From positions 5,960,932 to 6,024,931 of the forward strand of contig NW_006499435.1 of assembly GCF_000471905.2 (NCBI RefSeq): 64,000 nucleotides of DNA. The letters are read 5' to 3'. Positions 46,350 to 58,313 of the stretch are shown piece after piece. The notes beneath the pieces were generated by a model that was given only the letters and a program-made list of their open reading frames with translations, did not search any database and was not told the origin of the DNA. Made by a program: the position numbers and the translations under genes. Source of the DNA: Amborella trichopoda (lineage: Eukaryota; Streptophyta; Magnoliopsida; Amborellales; Amborellaceae). How positions within the stretch are numbered: the first letter of the stretch is position 1; each line of letters starts with the position of its first letter.

Positions 46350-49300
46350 TAAAATAACATTCCTACGCCAATGAAACACAAAAACATCCGTGGTCAAAAG
46401 TTTAAAATCAGTGTTTCCTACCCATTTTTATAAACCGAAAAGTTTTAGGCATCCCCAAAAGAAAAGCTCCTCTATTTATAGCCCAATAGCCCAATAATTT
46501 AAACACATTTGATCTCGGCCAGTGGATTCCATAACAATTATCGGATCTTTACTATCTTTTATTTTCTTTGTAAAAATTTATTGGATATTCATAGTCCAAA
46601 AATATATTGGGCGACTAGCACATTTGAATGAAGGTGGAACCATGGATTCCAAAAGACTTTTCAGATTTTTACCATCCAATTTTTTTTAAAAGTTTCGGAT
46701 ATTGAAAATCTAAAAATATTTTCGGCCCGGAGCACAACATTTGATCCGAGATCCAAAAAATTTCAACTTTCACCACTTAATTTATGGATATTAAAAATTT
46801 GGGCAAATAGGTCATTTCAAAAAATATGTGAAAAACGTGTACGAAGGTAATATTAGATAAAATTTAGGTAGTTTAACATAAATCATAGTGGAGATATGCA
46901 TAAATTTTTTTTCTATAAGTCTCAATATAGAAAAGAAAAGTGTACACGTTTGGATAGAAAGTTTGACTATGTGATCAAGCACGGTGTATACAAATTAAAA
47001 AATTTCTTATTTTTTTTATTCTTACACCCGCAATACCACTTACAATATCCAATTACAAATCAATAACTCTTGAAACAAATAAATAAATTAAAATAAACAT
47101 GGTTCTCACTTGCTACCCCATTTAATACAAATCATTAAATAAAAACCTTAAAGCATTGCTTTATGGGAAGATAATATTTTAAAGAAATAAAATTGTCGGA
47201 TATTATTTGGAATTACTACACCCCGAGTCTCGTCCTTACGATGATACTTGGGATCTATAATTGGTCTCTTGATTATCCTATATATGAAAAATCCTCTCGG
47301 ATATCAATTTAGAACTAACTATCTAATGCTTAAATGAATTCTCGTGCCAAAACTCTCTCAATGGGTTATGGATCTCAATTTAAAATCAACTTGCCTTGTA
47401 TAGCTCAAGCCCCTTCAAATTGATATTTGGTTATCGATTTCAATTTAGAACCAACTCTGCCTTATACTGCTCAAGCCCCTTTGAATTTATATTTGGAGAG
47501 ATGAGAGATATATCTACTAGCCAACCTTAGCTTGGGGGTGCCACTAGATTGATCTTTGGAGATATGAGAGATAGATCTACTAGCTAACCTTAGCTTGGGT
47601 GTGCCACTAGATTGATACTTAGAGAGATGAGAGATAGATCAAAGAGAGAGATCTACTAACCCCTTTGACTTGAGAGAGATTATTGGGAGGGTCCTTTTTG
47701 GCTTGAGAGAGATTTTGGTTGTAGCGTGCCCCGTAGGAAAACTTGGGAGAGATCTTGAAGCATTGGAAGAGATTTTGGTTGGAGCGTGACCAGTAGAAAA
47801 ACTTGGAAAAAATATTTGAAGCCCCATTGGGAGAGATCTTGAAGCATTGGAAGAGATTTTGGTTGGAGCGTGCCAGTAGAAAAACTTGGGAGAGATATTT
47901 GAAGCCCCATTGGGAGAGATCTTGAAGGTTAAATAAACTTCAGAGAGATATTTGAAGCCCCATTGAGAGAGATATTGAAGCCCCATTGAGAGAGATATTG
48001 AAGCCCTAGGTGAGGCGTGTTACCTATAGATACATATTTGAGAGACAGAAAAACCATTATAGAGAAACAAGAATAGAGATTTTATGAAGTACGAGAGCCG
48101 TCTTTTTATACATTTTATATGCATTGGGTTTTCCTCAATTCGTAGGGTGAGAGATTTAAGTCATCAATTTATTTGATCGATCATCAAGATTAAAAGAGAT
48201 GAGCTAGATCATTCATTTCACATATCTATTCCCATCAAATTTTAAAATAAATAAAGTAATTCATTTCTATTTAAGTATATCAAATCCTTATTTATTGGAT
48301 CAAACAAGGGGATAACTATCATCCAATTTTGATAAAACATCAATCCCAATGGTGGGGTGTGAGACCCTTTTGGGGTCACACTTGGCCCCACCCAATCCAT
48401 ACATTTTTAAATTTGGGCCCCACGAGGGTCCTATATGTTTTTTTTTTAATTTTTTAATTTTGTATTTAGAAATTTTAAATCTTTATATTTTATTTAAACT
48501 ATTGGAAAATTAATTTATCATAATTTATACATCCAAATGACAAAAATAAAATATCAAAAAACTCACAAAAATTCAAATACATAATATGAAAACCATATAA
48601 CATAAAACCAATTAAAATTAATTAATTTTGATGGGAATTAGATCCATTAGATCTATGAACTTATCAATATACAAGAGCACTCTACTTTAAACTGCAGACC
48701 ACGATCCACTTAGCTTTCTCAAATTGACCCATCAATTCCTATGACACACAGTCATGGATGGAGCGCTAAAGTCAACTAATAGACTAAGAGATACAATCCT
48801 AGTTTATAGATTTCAGGTTTTTTCTAGAGACAAAAAAAAAATCGTACCACTAAAGTCAGCCAATAGAATAAGGGATGCAATTATACTTTATGGATTTCAG
48901 GTTCTCCCCTGAAGACAAAAAAAAAATCATGGTCATCTATATTATAATGCAACCATGACTATATGGTGCACATAGGTAATCTCTCACACATGTACGCGCT
49001 TTATCCTCATTAGCGAATCTCAATACGGCTATCTATGTATGTGATATGTGATGATATAACGATGAAGGTTTTAGCCATGTCTCTAAAGGCTATTCATCAC
49101 ACGTATTAACCGCACAGTTCATCGGCTCTCATTTGGATAGATTCCGACATCGTCACGAGCTAACTCTTATTGATAGATCATCATGCCCAGGTATATTGGG
49201 TTTTTCCAAATTCGACTCGCGTAGCACGTCGGGCTTAATCCGAATATCAACAAATCACATTTGCCGAATATAGTCCACAAAAGGATCAGACTCCCACTGA

Positions 49301-49740
49301 GTTTATGTTTCACTATAAAAAATGCTCTCTCATAAGGTCGTCAAATGCCACATAAACCAACAAGAACCGGATATAATAAAAAAAATTATTATATATTTTG
49401 AAATTCAAATTCGGGCAGATCGGATATATGGAGCATCGACCACTAAACTAGGGACTGTCCAGTTCAGGTGGGACACCGGGCTATTGGACACCTTTTTTCT
49501 ATGTGTATTATTTCAAATAATGCTCTTACTATGGTGATTATTTTTATTTTATTAACATGATTCTTTATGTTCTTAATAATTTATTGGATACAAGAAACTA
49601 AAATTTGTTATAGCACCAAATAATGCTTTTTGGTCTTTTATTAACATGATATTTTTTGTTCTTAATAATTTATTGGAGACAAAAAAAACTAAAATTTGTC
49701 AACGAATTATTGGAGTGTAAACAACAAAAGTGAGTGAGAG
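46350..49740. other. Intergenic region with minisatellite-like arrays
   Basis: 47440-47660 has about three 75-bp-class units around CTAGCCAACCTTAGCTTGGG and GGTGCCACTAGATTGAT. 47690-48005 has several units around TTGAAGCCCCATTGGGAGAG and AGAGATTTTGGTTGGAGCGT. 48768-48930 has two units of about 82 bp ending in GACAAAAAAAAAATC. 48960-49320 is non-repetitive with mixed composition and is not identified. No gene was recognised; open frames at 47639-47986 follow the repeat units. Confidence 0.6.
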
Positions 49741-49851
49741 AGAGAGAGACAGTGGGTTGTTTAGCGGTCACCTACCATTCTGTTTCCAACTGCCGTTCCT
49801 CCACCAGAAGGAAGGGAGGAGAAGGATCCCTGCTGCTATATTCACCTGAAT

Positions 49852-49932
49852 ATGAGGAAAAAGAAGAAGGGGAGAAGGAATAAGCAGATGGCTACGCCGC
49901 TGGGGTTATTCAGGCACCCATCAGAATTCTGA
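49852..49932 (+). CDS. Upstream open reading frame in the presumed APD leader
   Basis: The frame starts ATGAGGAAAAAGAAG and encodes a basic 26-residue peptide (MRKKKKGRRNKQMATPLGLF...) that stops at TGA 49930-49932, 150 bp before the APD start. If the leader includes it, it could reduce translation of the main frame. There is no evidence that it is translated or conserved. Confidence 0.3.
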   Translation: MRKKKKGRRNKQMATPLGLFRHPSEF

Positions 49933-50040
49933 AGTTAAGCTTGTTTGGTGCAATTGCCACATTCAGCAATGCACCTGATCTTATTAGAACTCTCAAGTTA
50001 AGCATGCTTCGGCCATTGCCCATACTGGAGAATGCAGATG
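49913..50040 (+). other. Two 5S rRNA-like segments in the presumed APD leader
   Basis: 49913-49958 contains CCATCAGAATTCTGAAGTTA followed by AGCTTGTTTGG; 49968-50030 contains AATGCACCTGATC, AGAACTCTCAAGTTAAGC and ATGCTTCGG. Both align, with mismatches, to the conserved 5S rRNA stretch CCATCAGAACTCC.(A)AGTTAAGCGTGCTTGGGC that includes the internal polymerase III box A. The second also has the preceding AATGCACC.GATC and a following TACTGGAGAATG resembling 5S TACTAGGATGGG. The segments repeat at about 63 bp. They are divergent and incomplete, so they are not functional 5S genes. Confidence 0.65.
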
Positions 50041-50081
50041 GATGAATAGATAGATAGATGTGTATAGGGGAGGGGCATTGA

Positions 50082-53000
50082 ATGGCGGCGGAAATGCCTT
50101 CTTCTTCTGCAGCAGCTTTAGAACCTTACACATCTGCTTCTGCTGTTTCTTTGCAGGGGGACCTTGTTCTCGGTGTAGACAATACTTTCGACATTAGTGA
50201 TAGTAATAATCATGCCTCCTCTTCTAATTTTCTTCCTCCTTCTCACCAAGAACCGTCATCGATATCAGGTCTGTCATATAGATTGAATCTGTCCATCTAT
50301 CCTTCTTCGGAGGTGCCCCAGGAGCTGCGGGATGATGCTTGGTCATGCCTCGTCATTCTTCTCACCTTTTGGTTCTTTGGTACTTCTGTATTCTCTTTTT
50401 CTCTCGATATCATTATCTGTCGTACCATTACACTATTAGTACTCTGGTTTTGATGTTAGTATTATTCCATTATGCTATTAGTACTTTAGTTTTTATGTTT
50501 ACTGTTATCCATTATGCTATTAGTGATCTTGTTTTGATACACATGCTCTTAACCTTATTACTCTCTGTGCAATGGGCATCAGCAGTGTCGATGACACTCA
50601 TTCTTGGCTTTTATGGATCTGTTGATCTCCATCTTACCCCTAATTACTCCCGCCTTTTGCGAGCTAATTCGTTCTTTGTACAGGAAATGAAGGTATTGAA
50701 TGCCGCATTCCGTGCTATCTTTGAATGGGTGGTTGGGTTTTGCTGAGTTGATGCTCGATTGGCTTTGAATTCGTGTGTGTTTGCAGGTGAAATCAGAGAG
50801 CAAACAAGGACCGATGCTCTATGGGTTCTTGACTGTCCCTCCTTTGGATATTGAGACATGGTGGAGCGAAAGCTATAATGTCTCCATACCGTCCAATTCC
50901 CACATGGCATGTCCATCCCTTCGATCCCCTACCTTCAACTTTCTTCCTGTGTACGAACGAACATCTTTAACCTGAAATTTCATTTCCGTCTCTGTCCAGG
51001 ATTGGAACTTCTATCTAAACAGTGGCGCCGAACTCAATGTTTCTTACACTGTGGAAACTAATAATATTTCTCAGCTGTACCTGATAATAGCCAAAGGTAA
51101 TCCTATCCATTGCTATAGAATAAATAGGAGTGTGACTTTTAAATCTGTTACTACTTTAATTTTATCTTTCTCCCAATTTACTAAATCTCTCCCTCTCTTT
51201 TTATCTTTCTAAACTGTCATCCCTAGGATCTCTTAAAAATCTGTTTATTTTTTATACAATCCAATAATAAAGTTATGAAAAAAAATGCATCCATCTCTCC
51301 TGAAAAACCTTTTTATAGTTTATTCAAATCTTGATTTGAAAAGATAATCAATTATGAAGAAGAATTAAGAGTGAAGAAAAGTGAAGAAGTAATGAAAATT
51401 TTAGAAGGAGGATCTTAAATGTACGTATGCCTGCCAAAAATAGGAATTATAAAAATAGGAATTTCTATAATAGTTCAGCTTAATCCCCCCACCCCCAACA
51501 ACAAAAAAAACAATAATATACAAATCAAAATAAAAACAATAAGAAAAGGTTAGTTAGAAACTAAATTGCTATAAAAAAAAATTAAACACTATTCTCAATT
51601 AAACAAAATGGCAAAATTTTTAATTACATATTTCAATATTATTTTTCATCTAAACTTTCAGCAAGATCATTGTGCAATGTACATGCCATTAGTTAGTGTA
51701 ATTGTATTCATGCTTTCACATGACTATTTCCGACATCTTCTAAATGCCAAATATGAAAAGAAAATGCATATTTTTTTATCCATATTTATATTATTTGTAT
51801 TTAGATGAGATACACCATAATGGCTGGACTTATTGGATCATTACTCACTTGACCTGATCTGATTATTTTGATTGATTCTACTTACACACATCTTGAATGC
51901 AATTTGGGTTGCCAGATCTAAAAGCATGCCAAATTGTTGGACCCAGACTCCTCTGAGATGTGTGTACAACTCGCGGCATATAATTTATATTTGAAAAACG
52001 TGGAAATGTTATACAATTTCTTTTTATATTAATTTGACGTATTTGGAAAAGATTGGTGAGTGTTTTTTTCCATAATCACTATTTTTATATTTTCCCTTTC
52101 TTGGAATTTTTTTAAAATGTCCTAAACTAGAAATCGTTTTTTTCTAAATCCAAATTTTCTCTTTTTAAAGCTCGTTTCAAATTTTCTCTTTTTACTTTTG
52201 CTATAGTTTATTTTTTACATTTTTCCCTTTCTTTTTTTTCTTTTTTTAATTCTTTTAGGGCCTTTTGGCATCCTCAAGACACAGCCGAGTAACTCACCTC
52301 GGCCAAAGGCGAGTCCCTTGGCTGAGGTGAGTCCTGGCACACTGGTTGGACCTGACCAACTAATTCTGATTATGCTCTATTGAATCCCCTGGCTCCATTT
52401 CTTCCTTTGCGCACTCATCTTGAAGAGAGGGTTTCCATCAAAAAGTTTATGTTATTTCTTGTCATTCTTGTCCATCACAAGCTATGATACACTTCAATAG
52501 TTTACAATATTTGAAGAGCCTTAACAGCCACATGCACTGATAGCATCATATGGAGGAAGCAAATCCTCAAGGAATACAATGTGATTAATGGAAACATAAA
52601 GTTTCAAAGTGGTTCGAACTTCTCTTAGTTTATCGAATCGACGACACATGATTCAGAAATACAACCGTTATGTTAGTCATTCTTGTCATGTAACTGATTT
52701 ATAAATTCTGTTTCTTGCTTAAACCATCTTTACCATGGTGACCTCTAGATGGATGTTTCTCTTTCTTTTTGATAAAATGCTAGATGGTTGCTTCTAACAA
52801 TATGGGAAGCGAAATCATTCTTGTCCCACTATTTTGCTTGTAACTTTGACTGAAGCATGATGTATAAAAATGAATGTTCACTCACCCAAACCTATAAAGA
52901 TTTATTGTAACTTCATAGCACTCTGTTTGTGTGTGTGTGTGTGTGAACAAATGAATCGAAAAAGAAAAGCACATATCCTAATCAAGATAAAACAAGAAAA

Positions 53001-55513
53001 CAAAAAACATAGCATTAATCAAAATAGTTGTGAAGGGGGCTAGTTAGATTACTCTCAAAATATCAGGAAATCTCATGATATTTATGCTCATGTGCAGGCA
53101 AAGAAAGTCTCGCCGAATGGATCGAGTATCCATCATACCCTAATACCACATTGTCATGGAACATTATTGATGGTAAATATTTTTTGCATCATTTGACAAT
53201 AGACAACATGCATGTGCATTTTTTTGCATCATTGGACAAGGATAAATGCATGTGCATGCTGTGTATCCTTAAATGATTATTTTGTTGAGAAGCACCCTCA
53301 TTTTTCTAATGCATAGCAGGAACTGGCATTGTTCAAGAGAAAATTACCAGGGCATCTGATTACTATGTTGCAGTGGGAAATATGAATCCTGAGGATATAG
53401 AGGTATATCACCCATGTTGCACGCGCACCATATTTTATGTAGTATACCATCATATGTAATATACCATTTTTCATGCATCAACCAGCTTGTTATACTTGCA
53501 CCTAATATTTTTCTCCCTGAACCTCTAAAGTTAGGGGTGCGATACCTTTTTAAGATTCAAAATCATGATTTGCACAAAATCATTGAAGAGGGTGATTTTT
53601 TTCCCTCACTAAATAACAGATGATAGATGATATGACATTCTGCTGGAGACAATCAAATTTGTGTTAATAAAAAACCTTCTAAAAAATGTCTCCCTGTCAT
53701 GTCCTGCTCCCAAGTGAAAATTGCTTCTTGACCCACATTTCATGTGCCCTCGTTTTTAGCTCAAGGATTTTATCTGACACACCAACTCCTGAACTCTATT
53801 CAAGTCCTAATCATTATAAATCCCTATTTTTTATTTTAGTTAGCTTTAGTACATTTTATTTCAAGGGGAGGATAGAACTTCACTCTCAGGTCCATTTTAA
53901 GGCAATTTAATGAGAGTAAGGATTATAAGACATTTAAATAACCAGAATTGGAAACTGCTAATGTTTACAGGAATGGCTTGGAAGTTGTGCTTGCAGCTTA
54001 CAAATCCCTATTATTTCTTGTATTTAGCTTTAGTACATTTATTTCAAGGGGGAGGCAGAACTTCACTGTTAGGTCCATTTTAAGGCAATTTAATGGGAGT
54101 AAGGATTATAAGACATTTAAATAACCAGACTCGGAAACTGCTAACATTTATAGGAATGGGTTGGAAGTCATGTGGTTCGGTTTTGGATAATGCTCTCGTA
54201 TGTTTTCAGATTACTAAACTGGTCATGATCAACAGGCAAAATCTGGTTTATGGATGTTGTGAGTTACGTTTGCCTTTTCTGCATCATCGTCATCTAACCA
54301 TTTTCATATCAATGAATCCTAGTAGTTATAATGCCTTTATGTGCCTCCCCATTGATAATTGGCTGATGCCATTCTCATCTTCATTTATCAGATTATACTG
54401 TTGATTTTGCATTTTTTAACATTTATAAGCATCATTCTTACTAATGCATGTATTTCAGGTGCAGCTGGAGTTACAAATGAGGACATATATGTACAATACA
54501 AGCAATGCGTATTACAAGTGTTCACTTGGCCATGAACTTTGCGGGTTGAAGCTTTTCATTCTGGGAGCAAATGCTGCTGTCCTCACAACACCAACTTTGA
54601 AACAGGTTCAATTGGAGTGTAGGACCTCTGTTTTGTTTTTTTTTCTCTATCAACACCACTGATGTGGCTTAGCATATAATTTTGCTTTCAAAAAGAAATG
54701 CTTGCTGTTCTCGTTTCATGAAAACAAGGCACACCTGATAGAATGCCCTCACATCTATGACATAATTAACTTGGGCATGATATTCCAGTGATTGAAGTTT
54801 CATTTTGTTCTAGAAAAGCAATTAGAGTGTTAGAGAATTTTCTTATTGAAGAGGAACATAGCCCAGAGAACCTCTTAACTCTCATTTCTATATGCTATCT
54901 CGGGTGGAAATATTTTATTAGTTTTGTTTCTTATATTAGCGTTTCTTCTTCTGATGTCTCCAGGAGGGGCAAAGGGATGACTGGTATGTGAAACTCTCAT
55001 ATGGGCCAAGGTGGATCATGTATTTTATTGGCTCGGGTATGCACTCGTATTCTCGAGCCATTAACTTGTCCTAGTTGAACTCCTGATCTTATTATTATGC
55101 CTTGGCATCTGCAGGTGGAATGACAATCCTAATCTATCTGACCTTCAAGTCCATGTCTGGGTCCCTGTCAAGGGTGGCTGAATTCCAAGCCAGCAGGGAG
55201 GTGGCACCTGAAAGAATGCCTTTGCTAGCTCCCAAAGATGATGATAATTCGAGTTGTTGCTCATCTTTCGGCTCCTTCCTCTCTCACGATGAGGAAGAGT
55301 ATGAGGGGAAGGTCGCAGCTGGATTGGGAGAAGGGAACCACAGTCAAGAAGGTGGTGAGACGAGCAATCTACGACGTCTCTGTGTGATATGCTTCGATGC
55401 CCCGAGAGACTGCTTCTTCCTTCCCTGTGGTCATTGTGCAGCCTGTTTTACGTGTGGCTCTAGGTCCTTTTCCTCTTTTCCACTCTAAGCTTCATCCACT
55501 TCCAAGAGTGTTT

Positions 55514-55545
<32 letters not shown>

Positions 55546-55656
55546 AGATTGACGATGAAGATGAATGCTATGTGCAGGATAATAGGTGAGGAGCCTGGTA
55601 CTTGCCCAATATGCAGGAGGAAAATGAAGAGAGTGAGGAAAATATTCACAGTTTAA
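50082..55656 (+). CDS. APD: APD-family membrane RING-type E3 ubiquitin ligase
   Basis: Ten exons: 50082-50379, 50586-50692, 50787-50906, 51000-51096, 53098-53172, 53320-53402, 54459-54605, 54964-55036, 55115-55463, 55578-55656; 1428 bp, 475 aa, in frame throughout. An N-terminal Ser-rich tail is followed by [17 protein letters not shown] and [11 protein letters not shown] (membrane segment 1, about residues 88-115), a luminal/extracellular domain ([21 protein letters not shown]), membrane segment 2 (about 324-347) and a C-terminal C3HC4 RING: C423, C426, C438, H440, C444, C447, C459, C462. It ends KRVRKIFTV. This matches the ABERRANT POLLEN DEVELOPMENT E3 family, which acts in male gametophyte development in Arabidopsis. 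The intron after exon 3 uses a GC donor. Which APD paralogue it is cannot be told. Confidence 0.93.
51097..53097. other. APD intron 4 (2.0 kb)
   Basis: AT-rich, with a (TG)n run at 52926-52944 and a GC-rich patch at 52258-52350 (CCTCGGCCAAAGGCGAGTCC) related to the element ends at 36105 and 36745. No gene seen. Confidence 0.55.
53818..54175. repeat. 184-bp tandem duplication in APD intron 6
   Basis: AAATCCCTATT begins units at 53818 and 54002. Both contain TTTAGTACATTT, AGGTCCATTTTAAGGCAATT and ATAAGACATTTAAATAACCA with few differences. The intron spans 53403-54458; the rest of it is plain. Confidence 0.9.
55511..55544. repeat. Poly-T tract in APD intron 9
   Basis: A homopolymer run of more than 30 T lies between exons 9 and 10, about 33 bp before the acceptor, acting as an extended pyrimidine tract. 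Confidence 0.85.
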
Positions 55657-56430
55657 ATCTTGTAAAGGAGGCAAGTTTGATTAGTGCCATTGCCAGAACT
55701 GTGTAATTACTAGCTGGCTATTGGAAGTGTTGTGAAGAGTGGCAAGTTTTTTAAGCCATTTTAGGAGCTGTTCATGGTTTTTTTGTATATTTTTTGGGGG
55801 GTTGTTCAGTGGGCAATTTCATATGTGCCCAAGGGATTAGTGCTGCTCACTCCCTCTTCTGCACTCTGAGGCAAGCCCAAGTAAATCCTGAACAATAAGT
55901 AGGGAGAAAATGGGCCAAGTCTGAGTTACAAGCAAAAGCACATTATCCTATACTATTCCAATGAATATTTTGTGTAGAAATTATTTTTCCCGTGTATGGT
56001 TTGTTGGTATATCTAAATGGAGAAAACGAGTATTAGGTTTGTTTTTTTTTTTTGGTAATTCAGCAGGAAAGACAGGCCCGTGCCCGTTTTTTTAAATAGT
56101 TCGAAAGTTAGTTTTTTTAAAGTGTTAGTGACGTGGTATCAGTAAGATTGAAAACCACAATGGTGATTAAGGTATGGGGGTGCTAATACCACCCCATATA
56201 TGGTACTGTATTACACGCCACATAAGGGCCTCCTCAATTGTACCTTCTTAACCATGGGTGGTGCTGAATTGCTGATCATCTGCACTCGAACTGAAGGGCC
56301 ACATTTAGAAAAATTGTGGAAAAACATTGTGTTGTTTCAAACTAATGAATATTATGTATTATAGTTTCAAAGGATGTTACTTTTTGCATTGTTCTAAATA
56401 AAGGTGTGTTTGAGATTATCTTGGCAGGGG
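55657..56430. other. APD 3' untranslated region and flank
   Basis: The sequence following the stop to about 56000 is likely 3' UTR, with AATGAATATT near 55960 as a possible weak polyadenylation signal. 56040-56130 (GGTAATTCAGCAGG) resembles 7180-7250 and may be a small repeat end. No gene. Confidence 0.45.
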
Positions 56431-56435
56431 GCATC

Positions 56436-56830
56436 CATTAGATGACGTTCACATAAGGTTGCCTCCTTATGTCTTAGAAGTAAGGCGCACGATTAAATTA
56501 TGTCTTGAGGTATAGTTTCAGTGTCAAAAACCTCATGATGGCTTGAAATTTTGTATTCAATTTTAGTTATAAAACTGAAAATTCAAAAAGATAATATAGA
56601 TTGAGCAAATCTGTAAATATTTAAAAATTATGAAAATAGATGGTCCAGAAAACTTGTTACATGATACAATACTTTTTTTACATTAAATTCTTTTTTTTTC
56701 TTTACATCCATATATCGTGAGTTCATGATGATTGTTTAGAAGGTTTTCCACTTCTAACATTCTTTTTATACAATATAAGGTTGCAATTTTATACCTTATG
56801 TTCCATTAAGATGTTCCTCGTAATAGAATA
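56436..56830. repeat. AT-rich MITE-like family, copy
   Basis: It has the CATAAGGTTGCCTCCTTATG start and CCTCATGATGGCTTGAAATT block in place of the usual CTTGGATTGAT, with the same TATAAAACTG/GATAATATA order. It is a diverged copy. Confidence 0.55.
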
Positions 56831-56939
56831 AAGTTATTTATTGTATGCATTGTCTTGTCTCTCAGCATTTTAGTAGAAAAAACTCTCGCTCCATTCTTAT
56901 GCTCTAATATTTATTATATGTATGCAATGAGCTAGGTGG

Positions 56940-57150
56940 CCTGGTCATACCTAGTGGGCCTGGCCCTAAAAAAGTAGGCCTTGGGCCACGAGCTATCCCC
57001 GAGGGCTGGGCTAGGGCAAGTGCCGCCTCACTTCAGCCCGGCTTGACCTTGTTTTTTTTGTTATTTTCTTATATTTTTCTTCATTTGTGTTTGACTTGGC
57101 CCACTCTGACCCTAACAAAGCCATGGTCCAAGGCTGGCCTGGCCAGTTGC
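56940..57150. repeat. GGGCC-rich transposon-like fragment
   Basis: A GC-rich island (GGGCCTGGCCC, GAGGGCTGGGC, GGCCTGGCCAG) surrounded by AT-rich DNA. Such text is typical of plant non-autonomous element ends. The two GC-rich parts flank a T-rich middle. Confidence 0.4.
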
Positions 57151-57264
57151 CACCCTTATGTGCAATATTTCTCATGCATTGCTTCTTGCATGATTTCTCT
57201 TGCCCACTATTTGTTGTGTGATTTATTCTTGGGTGTGGTTTTTATAAGCTTGCAATATTAAACA

Positions 57265-57630
57265 ATCCAATTAAGAAATACCTTAAATTTTTATCATAAC
57301 ATGTAATTTTGCTTTTTTTTTAAAAAAAGGATTATCTCAAAATCTATTTTTATATCTAATTATAAATTTTTAAACTCCAAAAATGGTTAAAATCAAGTAT
57401 ATCTATAAACATATGAAAATCTTGAAAATGGACGGTCTTGATAATATATTGCAAGATGTACTGTTTCTGGAACTCGATTTTTTTTTCTTTGTGTTTTTTC
57501 ATATTCATACATCTCGATGTCGAGATGATCAATTAGAGGTTTTTTCAACATTAAAACAAAATTTTCCAATAGATTTTTGAAGTGCATATATAATTCTACA
57601 TTTTAAGGTTACAACCTTATATAAACTTTT
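57265..57630. repeat. AT-rich MITE-like family, copy in reverse orientation
   Basis: Read in reverse it starts GTTTATATAAGGTTGTAACC and carries the TTTTATAATTAGATATAAAA-type block. It is near-identical in layout to 33905-34252 and 60037-60365. Confidence 0.75.
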
Positions 57631-57651
57631 TTTTTGGTAGTTCTTATACAT

Positions 57652-57879
57652 GGGATTGTATACAACGAGACCATTTACCTTTGATATAGGGAAATCACAA
57701 TTACTTACAACCATATGATGTGAAATCTAATAGCTTGGGTGTGTCACAAAGTTAAATTTCTTTTGAAATTTGAGCTTGGTCAATGAAATAAATGTAGCCA
57801 CCCAATTTCACATCCAATGGTTAAGATTAATTATGACCACCTTGTATAAAAGTAAATGGCCTTATTATATACTTTCCCA
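57652..57879. mobile_element. MITE of the GGGATTGTATACAATGAGACC family
   Basis: It starts GGGATTGTATACAACGAGAC and ends with the inverse (GTAAATGGCCTTATTATATA then CTTTCCC). It directly abuts the reversed copy of the other family at 57265-57630. Confidence 0.75.
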
Positions 57880-57909
57880 TTATGCATTGTAATATTGGTT
57901 GATAAGCCA

Positions 57910-58197
57910 CAAGAAAGGTTTAAAAAAGCGGTGATTCGGATCGAAACCAGCCAATCCGGATCATGAACCGATCAAGCTATCTTGGTTCTCGCTAAAAATT
58001 TGGACCCGGTTTGTTCCATATATGAACCAACCGGTTATCTGACAAAACAAAAGAACTAGTCAGAACAAGCCCCACTTTTATTTTTTATTTTCAAATATTT
58101 TATTAGCTGGTTCACTTGGCCATATCGCTCATCCCCAATCGACGAAACCGATTTTCTAGATGGCCAATCTAGATCACCAATCCATTTTTTTAAACCT
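57910..58197. mobile_element. Short hAT-like MITE related to 15470-16995
   Basis: The ends are AGGTTTAAAAAAGCGGTGAT at the left and, read in reverse, AAGGTTTAAAAAAATGG then ATTGGTGATC at the right. The inside has GGATC/CCGG-rich text like the larger hAT element. No 8-bp duplication was found. Confidence 0.6.
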
Positions 58198-58313
58198 TAA
58201 TCGTAGGGCTTTAAAGACACGTGTGTTGGTAATCAATATCCATGCTTTATTACCTGTCCTGACCAAATCGATGGACAGGAACAAGGGGCTTACCAAGCAA
58301 TCTATTTTCTATA

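Noticed and set aside
48960..49320. Organelle-derived insert
   Set aside because: The composition differs from its neighbours, but no chloroplast or mitochondrial gene could be recognised.
49913..50040. A functional 5S rRNA gene
   Set aside because: Only the central part of 5S is represented, with many mismatches, and no T-run terminator or full-length sequence is present.
50907..50946. Extending APD exon 3 to the GT donor at 50947
   Set aside because: It would leave a 53-bp intron, too short for plants, and add 13 residues foreign to the family.
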